Origin: Fidelibacterota bacterium
Lineage (GTDB): Bacteria; Fidelibacterota; UBA8477; JABMPR01
Reading direction: 5' to 3'
DNA: 5,185 nt
Assembly (NCBI GenBank): GCA_030595455.1
Contig: JAUVDF010000097.1
Coordinates: forward strand, 1 to 5,185
Shown: positions 1 to 5,185 of the stretch, one piece after another
How the letters are laid out: every line of letters begins with the position of its first letter
Position numbering within the stretch: the stretch's first letter is position 1
Program-made: the position numbers and the translations under genes
The notes under the pieces: model-generated
What the model was told of the DNA's origin: nothing
What the model saw: the letters and a program-made list of their open reading frames with translations, nothing else
The model's database searches: none

Positions 1-321
1 GATAGATTTATCGATGTCAGCTATGAGTGGATATTTGATGTCGCCAATTCCACCATTCTTTACATCTGTGTTTTTCCAGGCAAGGTGGCTCCATTTAGAA
101 TCTACTGAACAACCAAGAACCTGAACACCGCGTTTTTCAAACTCTGCTAAGCGATGATTAAATGCTAGAATCTCTGTTGGACATACAAAGGTGAAATCCA
201 GGGGGTAAAAGAAAAGCACAACTTTCTTCCCCTTGTAATCAGATAAGCTGATATCTTTAAAGGTATTGTCACCCATAAGGGCAGTTGCTGTAAACTGTGG
301 TGCTGGTTTTGTAACTAACAT
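1..321 (-). CDS. 2-Cys peroxiredoxin (AhpC/TSA family, Prx1/AhpC type), 3' end outside window
   Basis: Cytoplasmic thiol peroxidase that reduces hydrogen peroxide and organic hydroperoxides through a reactive cysteine. The gene reads leftward from an ATG at 321-319, and the first 107 codons are present without a stop. The peroxidatic motif [10 protein letters not shown] lies at residues 42-51 with the active-site Cys at 47. It is preceded by VVLFFYPL (34-41) and followed by the family-typical [15 protein letters not shown] (68-82) and [14 protein letters not shown] (90-103). These order and spacing are those of the AhpC/Prx1 subfamily. The resolving Cys would be near the C terminus, beyond the window, so a typical 2-Cys mechanism is expected but not seen. 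An extra Cys at 71 (GCSVDS) sits where many homologues have Val. The start is supported by GGGAGA at 336-331, 9 nt upstream. It is divergent from the plus-strand genes and has its own promoter with a Fur/PerR-like palindrome. The reductant partner (thioredoxin or AhpF) cannot be told from here. Confidence 0.95.
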   Translation of the reverse strand, partial: MLVTKPAPQFTATALMGDNTFKDISLSDYKGKKVVLFFYPLDFTFVCPTEILAFNHRLAEFEKRGVQVLGCSVDSKWSHLAWKNTDVKNGGIGDIKYPLIADIDKSI

Positions 322-330
322 GGATTAATT

Positions 331-336
331 TCTCCC
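331..336 (-). promoter_or_regulatory. Ribosome binding site of the peroxiredoxin gene
   Basis: Read on the minus strand this is GGGAGA, a good Shine-Dalgarno match 9 nt before the ATG at 321. It fixes the start, and the predicted protein then begins directly with the peroxiredoxin N-terminal strand. Confidence 0.7.
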
Positions 337-373
337 GGTTTAATTATTAATTGCCTGACATTCTAAATTTATA

Positions 374-392
374 AGTAGTAATCATTACTGCT
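374..392. promoter_or_regulatory. Fur-family (PerR/Fur-like) operator palindrome over the peroxiredoxin start site
   Basis: AGTAGTAAT-C-ATTACTGCT is an inverted repeat with 8 of 9 arm positions complementary around a single central base (383). Its inner 15-mer, TAGTAATCATTACTG (376-390), has the 7-1-7 layout of Fur-family boxes. The TAATnATTA core is identical to that of the PerR consensus TTATAATnATTATAA and of the Fur 7-1-7 consensus, and 9 of 14 arm positions match either one, so the two regulators cannot be separated. It begins 3 bp after the candidate -10 element of the peroxiredoxin promoter and covers the expected transcription start, where a repressor would block initiation. Peroxide-responsive control of peroxiredoxin genes by PerR is well established in other bacteria; that it applies here is inferred. 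Confidence 0.5.
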
Positions 393-420
393 AATATAGA
401 AATGTGTTCAGCGCTTGCAA
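393..420 (-). promoter_or_regulatory. Candidate sigma70-type promoter of the peroxiredoxin gene
   Basis: On the minus strand there is TTGCAA (420-415) as a -35 element, a 16-nt spacer, and TATATT (398-393) as a -10 element. The expected transcription start is near 386, giving a leader of about 65 nt before the ATG at 321. Orientation, spacing and position all suit the divergent peroxiredoxin gene. The region is AT-rich, so chance matches are possible. If the host is a true Bacteroidetes, whose promoter consensus differs, this call weakens. Confidence 0.45.
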
Positions 421-598
421 GACTTTATTAGCGTGCAACTAGTATAAATGTAGGACAAGTAATAGTGAAACCATCAGTTTGAAAAAAAATCTACTGATCT
501 ATATTGCCAAACGGCTGTATATATATTTAACTACAGCTTGAGCTTATGTTTTATAAATGACTATCTGACCTATCAAGAATTAGGAGTGTCACCACAAT

Positions 599-1015
599 AT
601 GAATTATCGATTATTCGTTCTAATAGCCATGTTGCCAATATTTCTGTCAGCACAAATTCAGGATATACATATATCAAGAACGGTAGAGAAGTATTTTAAC
701 CGGAATCGTACAGCTCCAACCCTGATGACTGCTGAGGTCGTTGATGATTATGTTTATGGTAGGACCCTCAAAATCACCATTAGAGGCCGCCGAAATAGTC
801 AAAATGAGGATTTGGGGTTTGCATTCGGAGCTGCAGCTGCGATAGCTGGCCGAGCCTCCAATCCGTTTGAGATGCTTTGGGTGGAAATGGACGTTCGCTA
901 TAAGGACATTGAAACAACCACAGCTATCGCTCCTGCCCCTTGTAGTATTGAGGCAATTGTTCGAAAAACACGTAGCTTTGAGTCCTGGTGGGATGGGTGT
1001 TTGGAATTCCTGTAG
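599..1015 (+). CDS. Small secreted protein of unknown function
   Basis: I do not recognise this 138-residue protein. Residues 1-18 look like a signal peptide: MNYR, then a hydrophobic core LFVLIAMLPIFL, then SA before Gln19 as a likely signal peptidase I site. The mature part of about 120 residues is basic at first (KYFNRNR near 31-37), has a beta-like stretch TLKITIRGRR (56-65), a small-residue segment FGAAAAIAG (76-84), and two Cys at 115 and 134 that could form a disulfide outside the cytoplasm. There is no lipobox and no second membrane segment. AGGAG at 582-586 lies 12 nt before the ATG, which is long but usable. It lies 88 bp upstream of yajC on the same strand, so co-transcription is possible but unproven. 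A real gene is likely because of the coherent signal peptide and ribosome binding site; function is open. Confidence 0.65.
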   Translation: MNYRLFVLIAMLPIFLSAQIQDIHISRTVEKYFNRNRTAPTLMTAEVVDDYVYGRTLKITIRGRRNSQNEDLGFAFGAAAAIAGRASNPFEMLWVEMDVRYKDIETTTAIAPAPCSIEAIVRKTRSFESWWDGCLEFL

Positions 1016-1103
1016 CAAACTAGCAATATTGGCAATTGGATTGGCTTTAACCCCCGTTTAGATTAGCGCGGCTTTTAATTAATTAAGGAGTATTAACTTT
1101 ATT
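1016..1103 (+). other. 88-bp gap before yajC; yajC ribosome binding site, possible weak promoter
   Basis: It contains AAGGAG (1085-1090) for yajC. TTGGAT (1036-1041), a 17-nt spacer and TAGATT (1059-1064) form a weak promoter candidate for the downstream run, poor in the -35 element. The palindrome TTAATTAATTAA (1076-1087) lies just before and into the ribosome binding site. No GC-rich hairpin with a U-tract is visible, so nothing shows that transcription from the upstream gene stops here. Confidence 0.3.
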
Positions 1104-1415
1104 ATGTTCGCAAATATCCTGCTTATGGCAGCCCCTGCTGGTGGCGAATCCGGCAACCCAATTTTAAGTTTTCTACCCATTGTTCTAATGTTTGGGGTAT
1201 TCTACTTTCTGTTGATCAGACCACAGACAAAACGTCAAAAAGATTCTGAAAAGATGAGGTCTGAATTAAAAAAGGGTGATCACATCATTACCTCTGGTGG
1301 AATTCATGGAACTATTGAGGGTATCAAGGATAATGACATCCTGCTGGTCAAGACAGCAACTGACACAAAATTACACGTTAGTAAATCAGCAGTTTCCACG
1401 GTAAAAACTAAATAG
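1104..1415 (+). CDS. yajC: Preprotein translocase subunit YajC
   Basis: Small inner-membrane accessory of the Sec translocon that associates with SecDF; its exact role is modest and it is not essential in E. coli. The 103-residue product is close to the usual 85-110. A Gly/Pro/Ser-rich N terminus (AAPAGGESGNP, 9-19) precedes one membrane segment at about 20-38. This is followed by the family signature IRPQTKRQK (38-46), and then a cytoplasmic domain with LKKGDHIITSGGIHGTI (55-71). These features together are diagnostic. AAGGAG at 1085-1090 lies 13 nt before the ATG, a long spacing, but no in-frame start is closer. Unlike the common yajC-secD-secF arrangement, the gene is followed after only 3 nt by def, so it probably heads, or is an early member of, an operon of translation genes. 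Confidence 0.95.
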   Translation: MFANILLMAAPAGGESGNPILSFLPIVLMFGVFYFLLIRPQTKRQKDSEKMRSELKKGDHIITSGGIHGTIEGIKDNDILLVKTATDTKLHVSKSAVSTVKTK

Positions 1416-1418
1416 GGC

Positions 1419-1958
1419 ATGCTATACGAGATTCAAACATATGGTAAAGAGGTTCTCCGGCGTAAAACTGAGAAAATCCCTGAAATTGACAATGCTATCC
1501 GCAAGGTTGTTAACAATATGTTTGAAACAATGTATGCAGCCGAGGGCATCGGTCTTGCCGCGCCACAAGTTGATAAATCTATCCGCTTATTTATTGTTGA
1601 CCTTTCCCCCTTGGAAGAAGATGAAGGAAAACGAGTTTTCATCAACCCGGAAATCTACGTCTATGGCGGGGAATCTGATGAATATGAAGAGGGCTGCCTG
1701 AGCCTTCCCACTGTGCGAGAAATTGTAACGAGACCAACGTGTATAAAAATACGTTATCAGAACCTTGATGGTGACCACATTGATGAAGAAGTTTGTGAAT
1801 TTCTAGCAAGAGTAATTCAGCATGAATATGATCACCTTGAGCAGACCCTTTTTACCGATCACCTAAGTTCGCTAAAACGATCGCTACTCAAGAAAACACT
1901 GAATAAAATTGCCAGAGGCGAAATAGAGGTTGAAGCTTCAGAGAATTTCGAGCTTTAA
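1419..1958 (+). CDS. def: Peptide deformylase
   Basis: Metalloenzyme that removes the N-formyl group from the initiator Met of nascent proteins at the ribosome exit; the partner reaction to Fmt, encoded next. The 179-residue product has all three family motifs: GIGLAAPQ (43-50), EGCLS (91-95, Cys93 metal ligand) and HEYDH (135-139, His135 and His139 ligands, Glu136 catalytic). So it should be active. Two usually conserved glycines flanking motif 3 are replaced. The residue two before the LAR of GxLAR-like motifs is Glu127, and HLxG reads HLEQ (Gln142). The C terminus carries an extra basic-then-acidic helix-like tail (about 151-179). The ATG lies 3 nt after the yajC stop with no strong ribosome binding site, which suggests coupled translation. 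A 37-nt gap separates it from fmt. Confidence 0.97.
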   Translation: MLYEIQTYGKEVLRRKTEKIPEIDNAIRKVVNNMFETMYAAEGIGLAAPQVDKSIRLFIVDLSPLEEDEGKRVFINPEIYVYGGESDEYEEGCLSLPTVREIVTRPTCIKIRYQNLDGDHIDEEVCEFLARVIQHEYDHLEQTLFTDHLSSLKRSLLKKTLNKIARGEIEVEASENFEL

Positions 1959-1995
1959 CTTTTAACCCTTTGGAAAATATTGGCAGGTTTTTATA

Positions 1996-2934
1996 ATGAA
2001 TTCTGCATCACCACTCAAGATTATTTTTATGGGGACACCAGATTTTGCTGTCCCTGCTCTGGAAATACTACATGACAGTGTGCATCGCATTCAAGCAGTA
2101 GTTACTGTTCCAGACAAGCAACAGGGAAGAGGTCGACGTGTTCAGGGGTCAGCTGTAAAAAAAACCGCTGAAAGCTTAGGCATACCAACTCTCCAGCCAA
2201 CTGGTCTAACAGATCCGACATTTGTACAGCAAATCACAAGCTTTGCACCTGATGTGATTGTAGTCGTCGCATTTCAAATTCTACCTGAAGTGGTATACAC
2301 TATTCCGAACTTGGGCTCTTTTAATCTCCATGCATCCCTATTGCCTAAATACCGTGGTGCCGCACCCATTCATTGGGCTTTGTTAAATGGGGATACTGAA
2401 ACCGGGGTGACAACCTTCTTCTTAAAACGAAAAGTTGACACTGGAAACATTATAGCACAACATGGGATTGTCATTGACCCTGACGACAACTTGCACTCAT
2501 TATATGCCAAGCTTTGTGCACTAGGAGCAGAACTGGTACTTGATACGGTAAATCTGATCGCTGCTGGCGAGATAACAGCTGGTGAACAAGATAATTCCCT
2601 GGCAACGCCAGCTCCAAAAGTTACTTCCAACACACAAAGACTTAACTTTGAGGAGAGCGCTGTACAATGTCACAATCGTGTTCGAGCCTTTGCTCCAGCA
2701 CCAGGCGCCTTCACTTTCAGAGATGGTTCACGCATAAAAATCCTTTCCACAAGCCTGGCCGATCTTAGTGGCGATCCTGGAAGTATAATTGATATTTCTG
2801 AGAGTACATTTACAGTGGCCTGTGGTACAGGTGCGCTTCTCATTAAATTGGTACAGCCTGAGAGCAAGAAAAGTATGGATACAGCTGCATACCTGCGTGG
2901 GAACCCCCTAAAGATTGGAGACTATTTTGGTTAA
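1996..2934 (+). CDS. fmt: Methionyl-tRNA formyltransferase
   Basis: Transfers a formyl group from 10-formyl-tetrahydrofolate to Met-tRNA(fMet) in the cytoplasm, preparing it for initiation. The 312-residue length is normal. The N-terminal hydrolase-fold domain starts IIFMGTPDFAVPAL (9-22). The formyltransferase catalytic triad is visible as Asn110 and His112 (SFNLHASLLP) and Asp148 (KVDTGNII), with the signature SLLPKYRGAAPI at 114-125. The C-terminal tRNA-binding domain begins about residue 206 (APKVT) and includes RAFAPAPGAF (230-239). FFLKRKVDTG differs from the proteobacterial MxxGLDTG type and resembles the version I associate with Bacteroidetes. AGG at 1985-1987 is a weak ribosome binding site 8 nt before the ATG. 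The next in-frame Met (residue 12) lies inside the first strand, so the 1996 start is preferred. The 3' end overlaps rsmB by 8 nt. Confidence 0.97.
   Translation: MNSASPLKIIFMGTPDFAVPALEILHDSVHRIQAVVTVPDKQQGRGRRVQGSAVKKTAESLGIPTLQPTGLTDPTFVQQITSFAPDVIVVVAFQILPEVVYTIPNLGSFNLHASLLPKYRGAAPIHWALLNGDTETGVTTFFLKRKVDTGNIIAQHGIVIDPDDNLHSLYAKLCALGAELVLDTVNLIAAGEITAGEQDNSLATPAPKVTSNTQRLNFEESAVQCHNRVRAFAPAPGAFTFRDGSRIKILSTSLADLSGDPGSIIDISESTFTVACGTGALLIKLVQPESKKSMDTAAYLRGNPLKIGDYFG
2917..2920 (+). promoter_or_regulatory. Ribosome binding site that decides the rsmB TTG start
   Basis: GGAG inside the 3' end of fmt, 6 nt before TTG at 2927. The NusB-like domain needs the residues right after this start (PRELAYG), and there is no in-frame ATG until well inside that domain. 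A non-ATG start overlapping fmt is therefore the best reading. Confidence 0.6.
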
Positions 2935-4255
2935 AACTCCTCGCGAGTTGGCCTATGGAACACTCCTGGCCGCTGAACAGGATAATTCCCGTTCAATAGA
3001 CGATCTATTAAGTGCAGCTTTGCGCAAAAGCTCACTGTCTCCTCAAGATAAGCGCTGGAGTATGGAGCTTATTTACGGTGTAACTCGGATGAGACTGCAA
3101 TTGGATGCCTTGATCCAAGCTACCTATAAAGGTCGCTATCGTAAAGCCCAGCATGCAATAAAGGTTTTACTGAGAATGGGTGCCTTTCAGCTAAAGTATA
3201 TGCAAACTGCTGATCATGCAGCCATCCATGAAACTGTGAGTCTTAGCAAGCAGGTAAAGCAAAACCGGGCTAGCGGTCTGGTAAATGCCATTTTACGGAA
3301 AATCCAGAACCTTGATTTAGATCAAATTGTAGCAACAAAAAGTGATAGGATAGAGCGCCTGGCAATTCAAGGCTCACATCCTGAGTGGTTGCTAAGCAGG
3401 TGGGTGACACGCTACAGTACAGATGATATTATCGCCTTGTGTGATCACAACAATAAGTCACCAAAAGTCTGGATTCGAAGAAATGCCCTACGTGTTGAGC
3501 AGCCTGAGTTTGAGAATTTTTTACAGGAGGAGCATGTTTCATTTAAACAATCTGATTTGTTAAATAGTTTTTATGAAATAGATAGTGGTGCTTCCTTACT
3601 CACTTCTGTTGAGTTTAGTAAGGGCTGGTTTTCGTTTCAAGATATCGCAGCCGGAGTAGTCGCCTCATTAATTAACCCTCAAGCGGGAGAGACTATTGTT
3701 GATGCCTGCGCTGCGCCAGGTGGAAAAATGGCGTTTATCTCTGAACTATCAGGAGGAGCAGGGCTGATAACAGCCTGTGATGCAAGTAATCTAAGGCTCG
3801 ATAAAGTGAGACAGAATATTGAGCGACTTCAGCTGGAGCATGTTAAAGTACTAGAGGTAGATGCTACTTGCGAAGTTCTTCCCACTGCAGAAAAGATATT
3901 ACTCGATGTGCCCTGCTCTGGAACAGGTGTTTTGGGTCGTCGACCTGATGCTCGTTGGAAACGCCAAGATAGTGATATTGCTGCTTTAGCAGAAATTCAG
4001 ACCGAAATAATTAAGAATAGTTGGAACTATCTGCAACCGGGTGGACTTTTAGTCTATGCAACTTGTACCCTTGAGCCAGAGGAGAATTGGGGGGTAATTG
4101 ATTCAATTATCGGACAGTTAAATAATGCTGAAATTGAAACCATTAAGGATGAGAAACTTAAACCATATATTGATGAAAGAGGTGCCTTGGCTACATTACC
4201 ATGGCGCCATAGTATGGATGGCATGTTTGCTGTAAAAATTAGAAAAACATTATGA
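2927..4255 (+). CDS. rsmB: 16S rRNA (cytosine-C5)-methyltransferase RsmB
   Basis: SAM-dependent enzyme making m5C967 (E. coli numbering) in 16S rRNA. With the TTG start at 2927 it has 442 residues, near the usual 430-450. An N-terminal NusB-like RNA-binding domain runs from PRELAYG (5-11) to about 130, including GLVNAILRK (117-125). The Rossmann methyltransferase domain has motif I DACAAPGGK (259-267), DASNLRLDKVRQNI (285-298), motif IV DVPCSGTG (327-334, Cys330) and motif VI YATCTLEPEEN (377-387, Cys380 nucleophile). RRPDARWKR (338-346) and DGMFAVKI (431-438) are also family-typical. The NusB-like part identifies RsmB rather than RsmF. TTG at 2927 is preferred to TTG at 2915 because GGAG (2917-2920) sits 6 nt before it, while the earlier start has no such site. 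It overlaps fmt by 8 nt and the PASTA gene by 4 nt. Confidence 0.95.
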   Translation: MVKTPRELAYGTLLAAEQDNSRSIDDLLSAALRKSSLSPQDKRWSMELIYGVTRMRLQLDALIQATYKGRYRKAQHAIKVLLRMGAFQLKYMQTADHAAIHETVSLSKQVKQNRASGLVNAILRKIQNLDLDQIVATKSDRIERLAIQGSHPEWLLSRWVTRYSTDDIIALCDHNNKSPKVWIRRNALRVEQPEFENFLQEEHVSFKQSDLLNSFYEIDSGASLLTSVEFSKGWFSFQDIAAGVVASLINPQAGETIVDACAAPGGKMAFISELSGGAGLITACDASNLRLDKVRQNIERLQLEHVKVLEVDATCEVLPTAEKILLDVPCSGTGVLGRRPDARWKRQDSDIAALAEIQTEIIKNSWNYLQPGGLLVYATCTLEPEENWGVIDSIIGQLNNAEIETIKDEKLKPYIDERGALATLPWRHSMDGMFAVKIRKTL

Positions 4256-4980
4256 AACTAATTCGCGATTATCTCATCATTTTCACTGTTACTGGTATTG
4301 TAATGGCACTATTATTTAATAATATTATCCTGCCTCTTTATGTGAACTGGAATGATGAAATTAGGGTTCCAAGCCTTACCCACACGGACCTGAACCAGGC
4401 TGCTAAGATTCTCTCTGAGCGTAAGCTGCAATGGGCAGTCAAAGATACAATATATCGAAGAGACATTCCGAGTAGCTTTGTGATGGACCAATATCCTGAA
4501 GCAGGTCAGATGGTAAAGGAGAATAGAAAGATTCAGCTTACTATCAGTTTACCACCTGCAAAACTGGAGATGCCCGACCTGGTTGCCATCACAGAAAGGC
4601 AAGCTACTATTGCCTTAGATCGGCTTGGCCTAATTTTGAGCAGTGTCCTTAAGGATTCTTCGGATCTGTTTGAGAAAACAGTTGTTGTTGACCAATCTAT
4701 AGCTGCCGGCTTGCCAGTTGCTCCTGGTGACTCAATTGTTCTAACCGTTAGTCTGGGAAAGCGGAATCTCAAAAAAACCATGCCTGAACTCCTTAATAAA
4801 GGTTTGGACGAATCAGTCCGGATATTGCAGTACACCGGGTTTACATTAGGTGAAGTTAAATACACTGAAAGTTCTGAGTTGTTGCCCAACACTGTGGTAA
4901 GACAGTCTGAACCTGCTGGCAAAATATTTCCTCGTGAACGAGTCGTAACAATTGATCTAATCATTACCAATGGATTTTAA
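4252..4980 (+). CDS. Membrane-anchored PASTA-domain protein without kinase domain
   Basis: The 242-residue product has a cytoplasmic stub of about 6 residues, one membrane segment at about 7-29, and an extracytoplasmic part made of three PASTA repeats. Their approximate limits are 37-100 (RVPSLTHTDLNQAAKIL start, ILTISLP-like end IQLTISLP), 105-168 (MPDLVAITERQATIAL to VLTVSLG) and 176-238 (TMPELLNKGLDESVRIL to VTIDLIIT). Each has the pattern vP-L-x-G/A...A...L, then a strand, then QxPxAGxxV. The third ends QSEPAGKIFPRERVV. PASTA repeats bind peptidoglycan fragments or mediate dimerisation in Ser/Thr kinases and penicillin-binding proteins, but neither catalytic domain is present here, so a cell-envelope binding or sensing role is inferred. 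The ATG overlaps the rsmB stop (ATGA), and the stop overlaps the rpe start. Its place between rsmB and rpe matches that of the PASTA kinase prkC in Firmicutes. Confidence 0.9.
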   Translation: MKLIRDYLIIFTVTGIVMALLFNNIILPLYVNWNDEIRVPSLTHTDLNQAAKILSERKLQWAVKDTIYRRDIPSSFVMDQYPEAGQMVKENRKIQLTISLPPAKLEMPDLVAITERQATIALDRLGLILSSVLKDSSDLFEKTVVVDQSIAAGLPVAPGDSIVLTVSLGKRNLKKTMPELLNKGLDESVRILQYTGFTLGEVKYTESSELLPNTVVRQSEPAGKIFPRERVVTIDLIITNGF

Positions 4981-5185
4981 TGGCTATCCTGGGCAAAGCA
5001 CAAATATCTCCCTCCGTTTTATCAGCTGATTTCTCTCAATTAGGAGATCAAGTTAAATCAATCGACGATTCTGGAGGAGAAGTCCTACATCTGGATGTGA
5101 TGGACGGGCAGTATGTCCCAAACTTGAGTTTTGGTCCACTCGTTGTAAAGGCTATCCGAAAAATTACCAGGATGCAGTTAGAAGC
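4980..5185 (+). CDS. rpe: Ribulose-phosphate 3-epimerase, 3' end outside window
   Basis: Interconverts D-ribulose 5-phosphate and D-xylulose 5-phosphate in the pentose phosphate and Calvin pathways; a cytoplasmic metal-dependent TIM barrel. The first 68 codons are present. They show the first barrel strand ISPSVLSADF (9-18), then LHLDVMDG (36-43) with metal ligand His37 and catalytic/metal Asp39, and YVPNLSFGP (45-53). This is the N-terminal third of a protein usually about 215-230 residues long; the second metal His and the later phosphate-binding motifs lie beyond the edge. The ATG overlaps the PASTA gene stop by one base (TAATG) and has no clear ribosome binding site of its own, so reinitiation is likely. 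Confidence 0.95.
   Translation, partial: MAILGKAQISPSVLSADFSQLGDQVKSIDDSGGEVLHLDVMDGQYVPNLSFGPLVVKAIRKITRMQLE

Larger units (their letters stand above)
322..598. other. Divergent intergenic region, 277 bp, AT-rich
   Basis: This is the space between the leftward peroxiredoxin gene and the rightward secreted-protein gene. The left half holds the peroxiredoxin ribosome binding site, Fur-like palindrome and promoter. In the right half I see only weak plus-strand promoter candidates: TTGAAA at 479-484 with TATATT at 500-505 has a short 15-nt spacer, and TATAAA at 552-557 has no good -35 partner. An inverted repeat GCTGTA (514-519) / TACAGC (532-537) has a 12-nt AT-rich loop; it could be a cruciform or weak operator but has no U-tract to make it a terminator. 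No tRNA, small RNA or ORF is recognisable. Confidence 0.6.

Noticed and set aside
674..1018. Minus-strand ORF of 114 codons opposite the secreted-protein gene
   Set aside because: Composition is that of a shadow frame (Cys- and Ser-rich), with no motif and no promoter or ribosome binding site that I can support.
867..1061. Plus-strand ORF of 64 codons overlapping the secreted-protein gene and running past its stop, possibly a frameshifted continuation
   Set aside because: No ribosome binding site or family signal. The 599-1015 frame reads coherently from signal peptide to stop, and the region beyond its stop encodes a low-information hydrophobic tail. A frameshift cannot be excluded but is not supported.
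1016..1103. Rho-independent terminator between the secreted-protein gene and yajC
   Set aside because: Only AT-rich palindromes (such as TTAATTAATTAA) are present; there is no GC-rich stem followed by a T run.
2915..2926. TTG at 2915 as the rsmB start
   Set aside because: It overlaps the GGAG that best serves the TTG at 2927, and it has no ribosome binding site of its own.
2583..2990. Direct repeat of 17 nt (16 of 17 identical) at 2583-2599 in fmt and 2974-2990 in rsmB, both encoding EQDNS
   Set aside because: The two copies lie within family-compatible coding sequence in unrelated domains, with no flanking duplication or mobile-element signs. Chance is the simplest explanation.
4533..4970. 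Minus-strand ORF of 145 codons inside the PASTA gene
   Set aside because: Antisense shadow of a well-supported gene; it shows no recognisable domain.
1..5185. A new defence, mobile or biosynthetic system
   Set aside because: No transposase, integrase, repeat array, toxin-antitoxin pair or clustered unknown genes are present. All but one gene belong to known housekeeping or stress families.

Overview
The window is about 5.2 kb of moderately AT-rich bacterial chromosome and consists mostly of housekeeping genes. It suggests a member of the FCB superphylum (Fibrobacteres-Chlorobi-Bacteroidetes and relatives), possibly Marinimicrobia-like. This is an inference from two cues: Fmt carries a 'TTFFLKRKVDTGNII' stretch of the kind I associate with Bacteroidetes-type Fmt, and a membrane-anchored PASTA protein sits directly before rpe. 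I could not test the placement.

Layout. On the minus strand at the left edge is the 5' part of a 2-Cys peroxiredoxin gene (1-321, running off the window). A 277-bp AT-rich divergent intergenic region (322-598) carries a plausible minus-strand sigma70-type promoter, with a 7-1-7 Fur/PerR-like palindrome over its expected transcription start. On the plus strand follow a small unrecognised secreted protein (599-1015) and an 88-bp gap. After the gap comes a tightly packed, probably co-transcribed run: yajC (1104-1415), def (1419-1958), fmt (1996-2934), rsmB (2927-4255), a kinase-less PASTA protein (4252-4980) and the start of rpe (4980 to the window edge). Junctions in the run are 3 nt, 37 nt, then overlaps of 8 nt (with a TTG start), 4 nt (ATGA) and 1 nt (TAATG), which points to translational coupling.

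How the genes work together. Fmt formylates initiator Met-tRNA and Def removes the formyl group from the nascent chain. RsmB makes a 16S rRNA m5C modification, and YajC is an accessory of the Sec translocon that exports nascent proteins. The PASTA protein has a very short cytoplasmic tail, one membrane segment and three extracytoplasmic PASTA repeats. Rpe belongs to the pentose phosphate/Calvin pathways.

The most interesting point is synteny. The order def-fmt-rsmB-[PASTA]-rpe parallels the Firmicutes order def-fmt-rsmB-prpC-prkC-rsgA(cpgA)-rpe. Here the phosphatase, the kinase domain and the GTPase are absent, and only a PASTA ectodomain with its membrane anchor stands at the prkC position. 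I see no mobile element, CRISPR array, RNA gene or obvious new defence or biosynthetic system.
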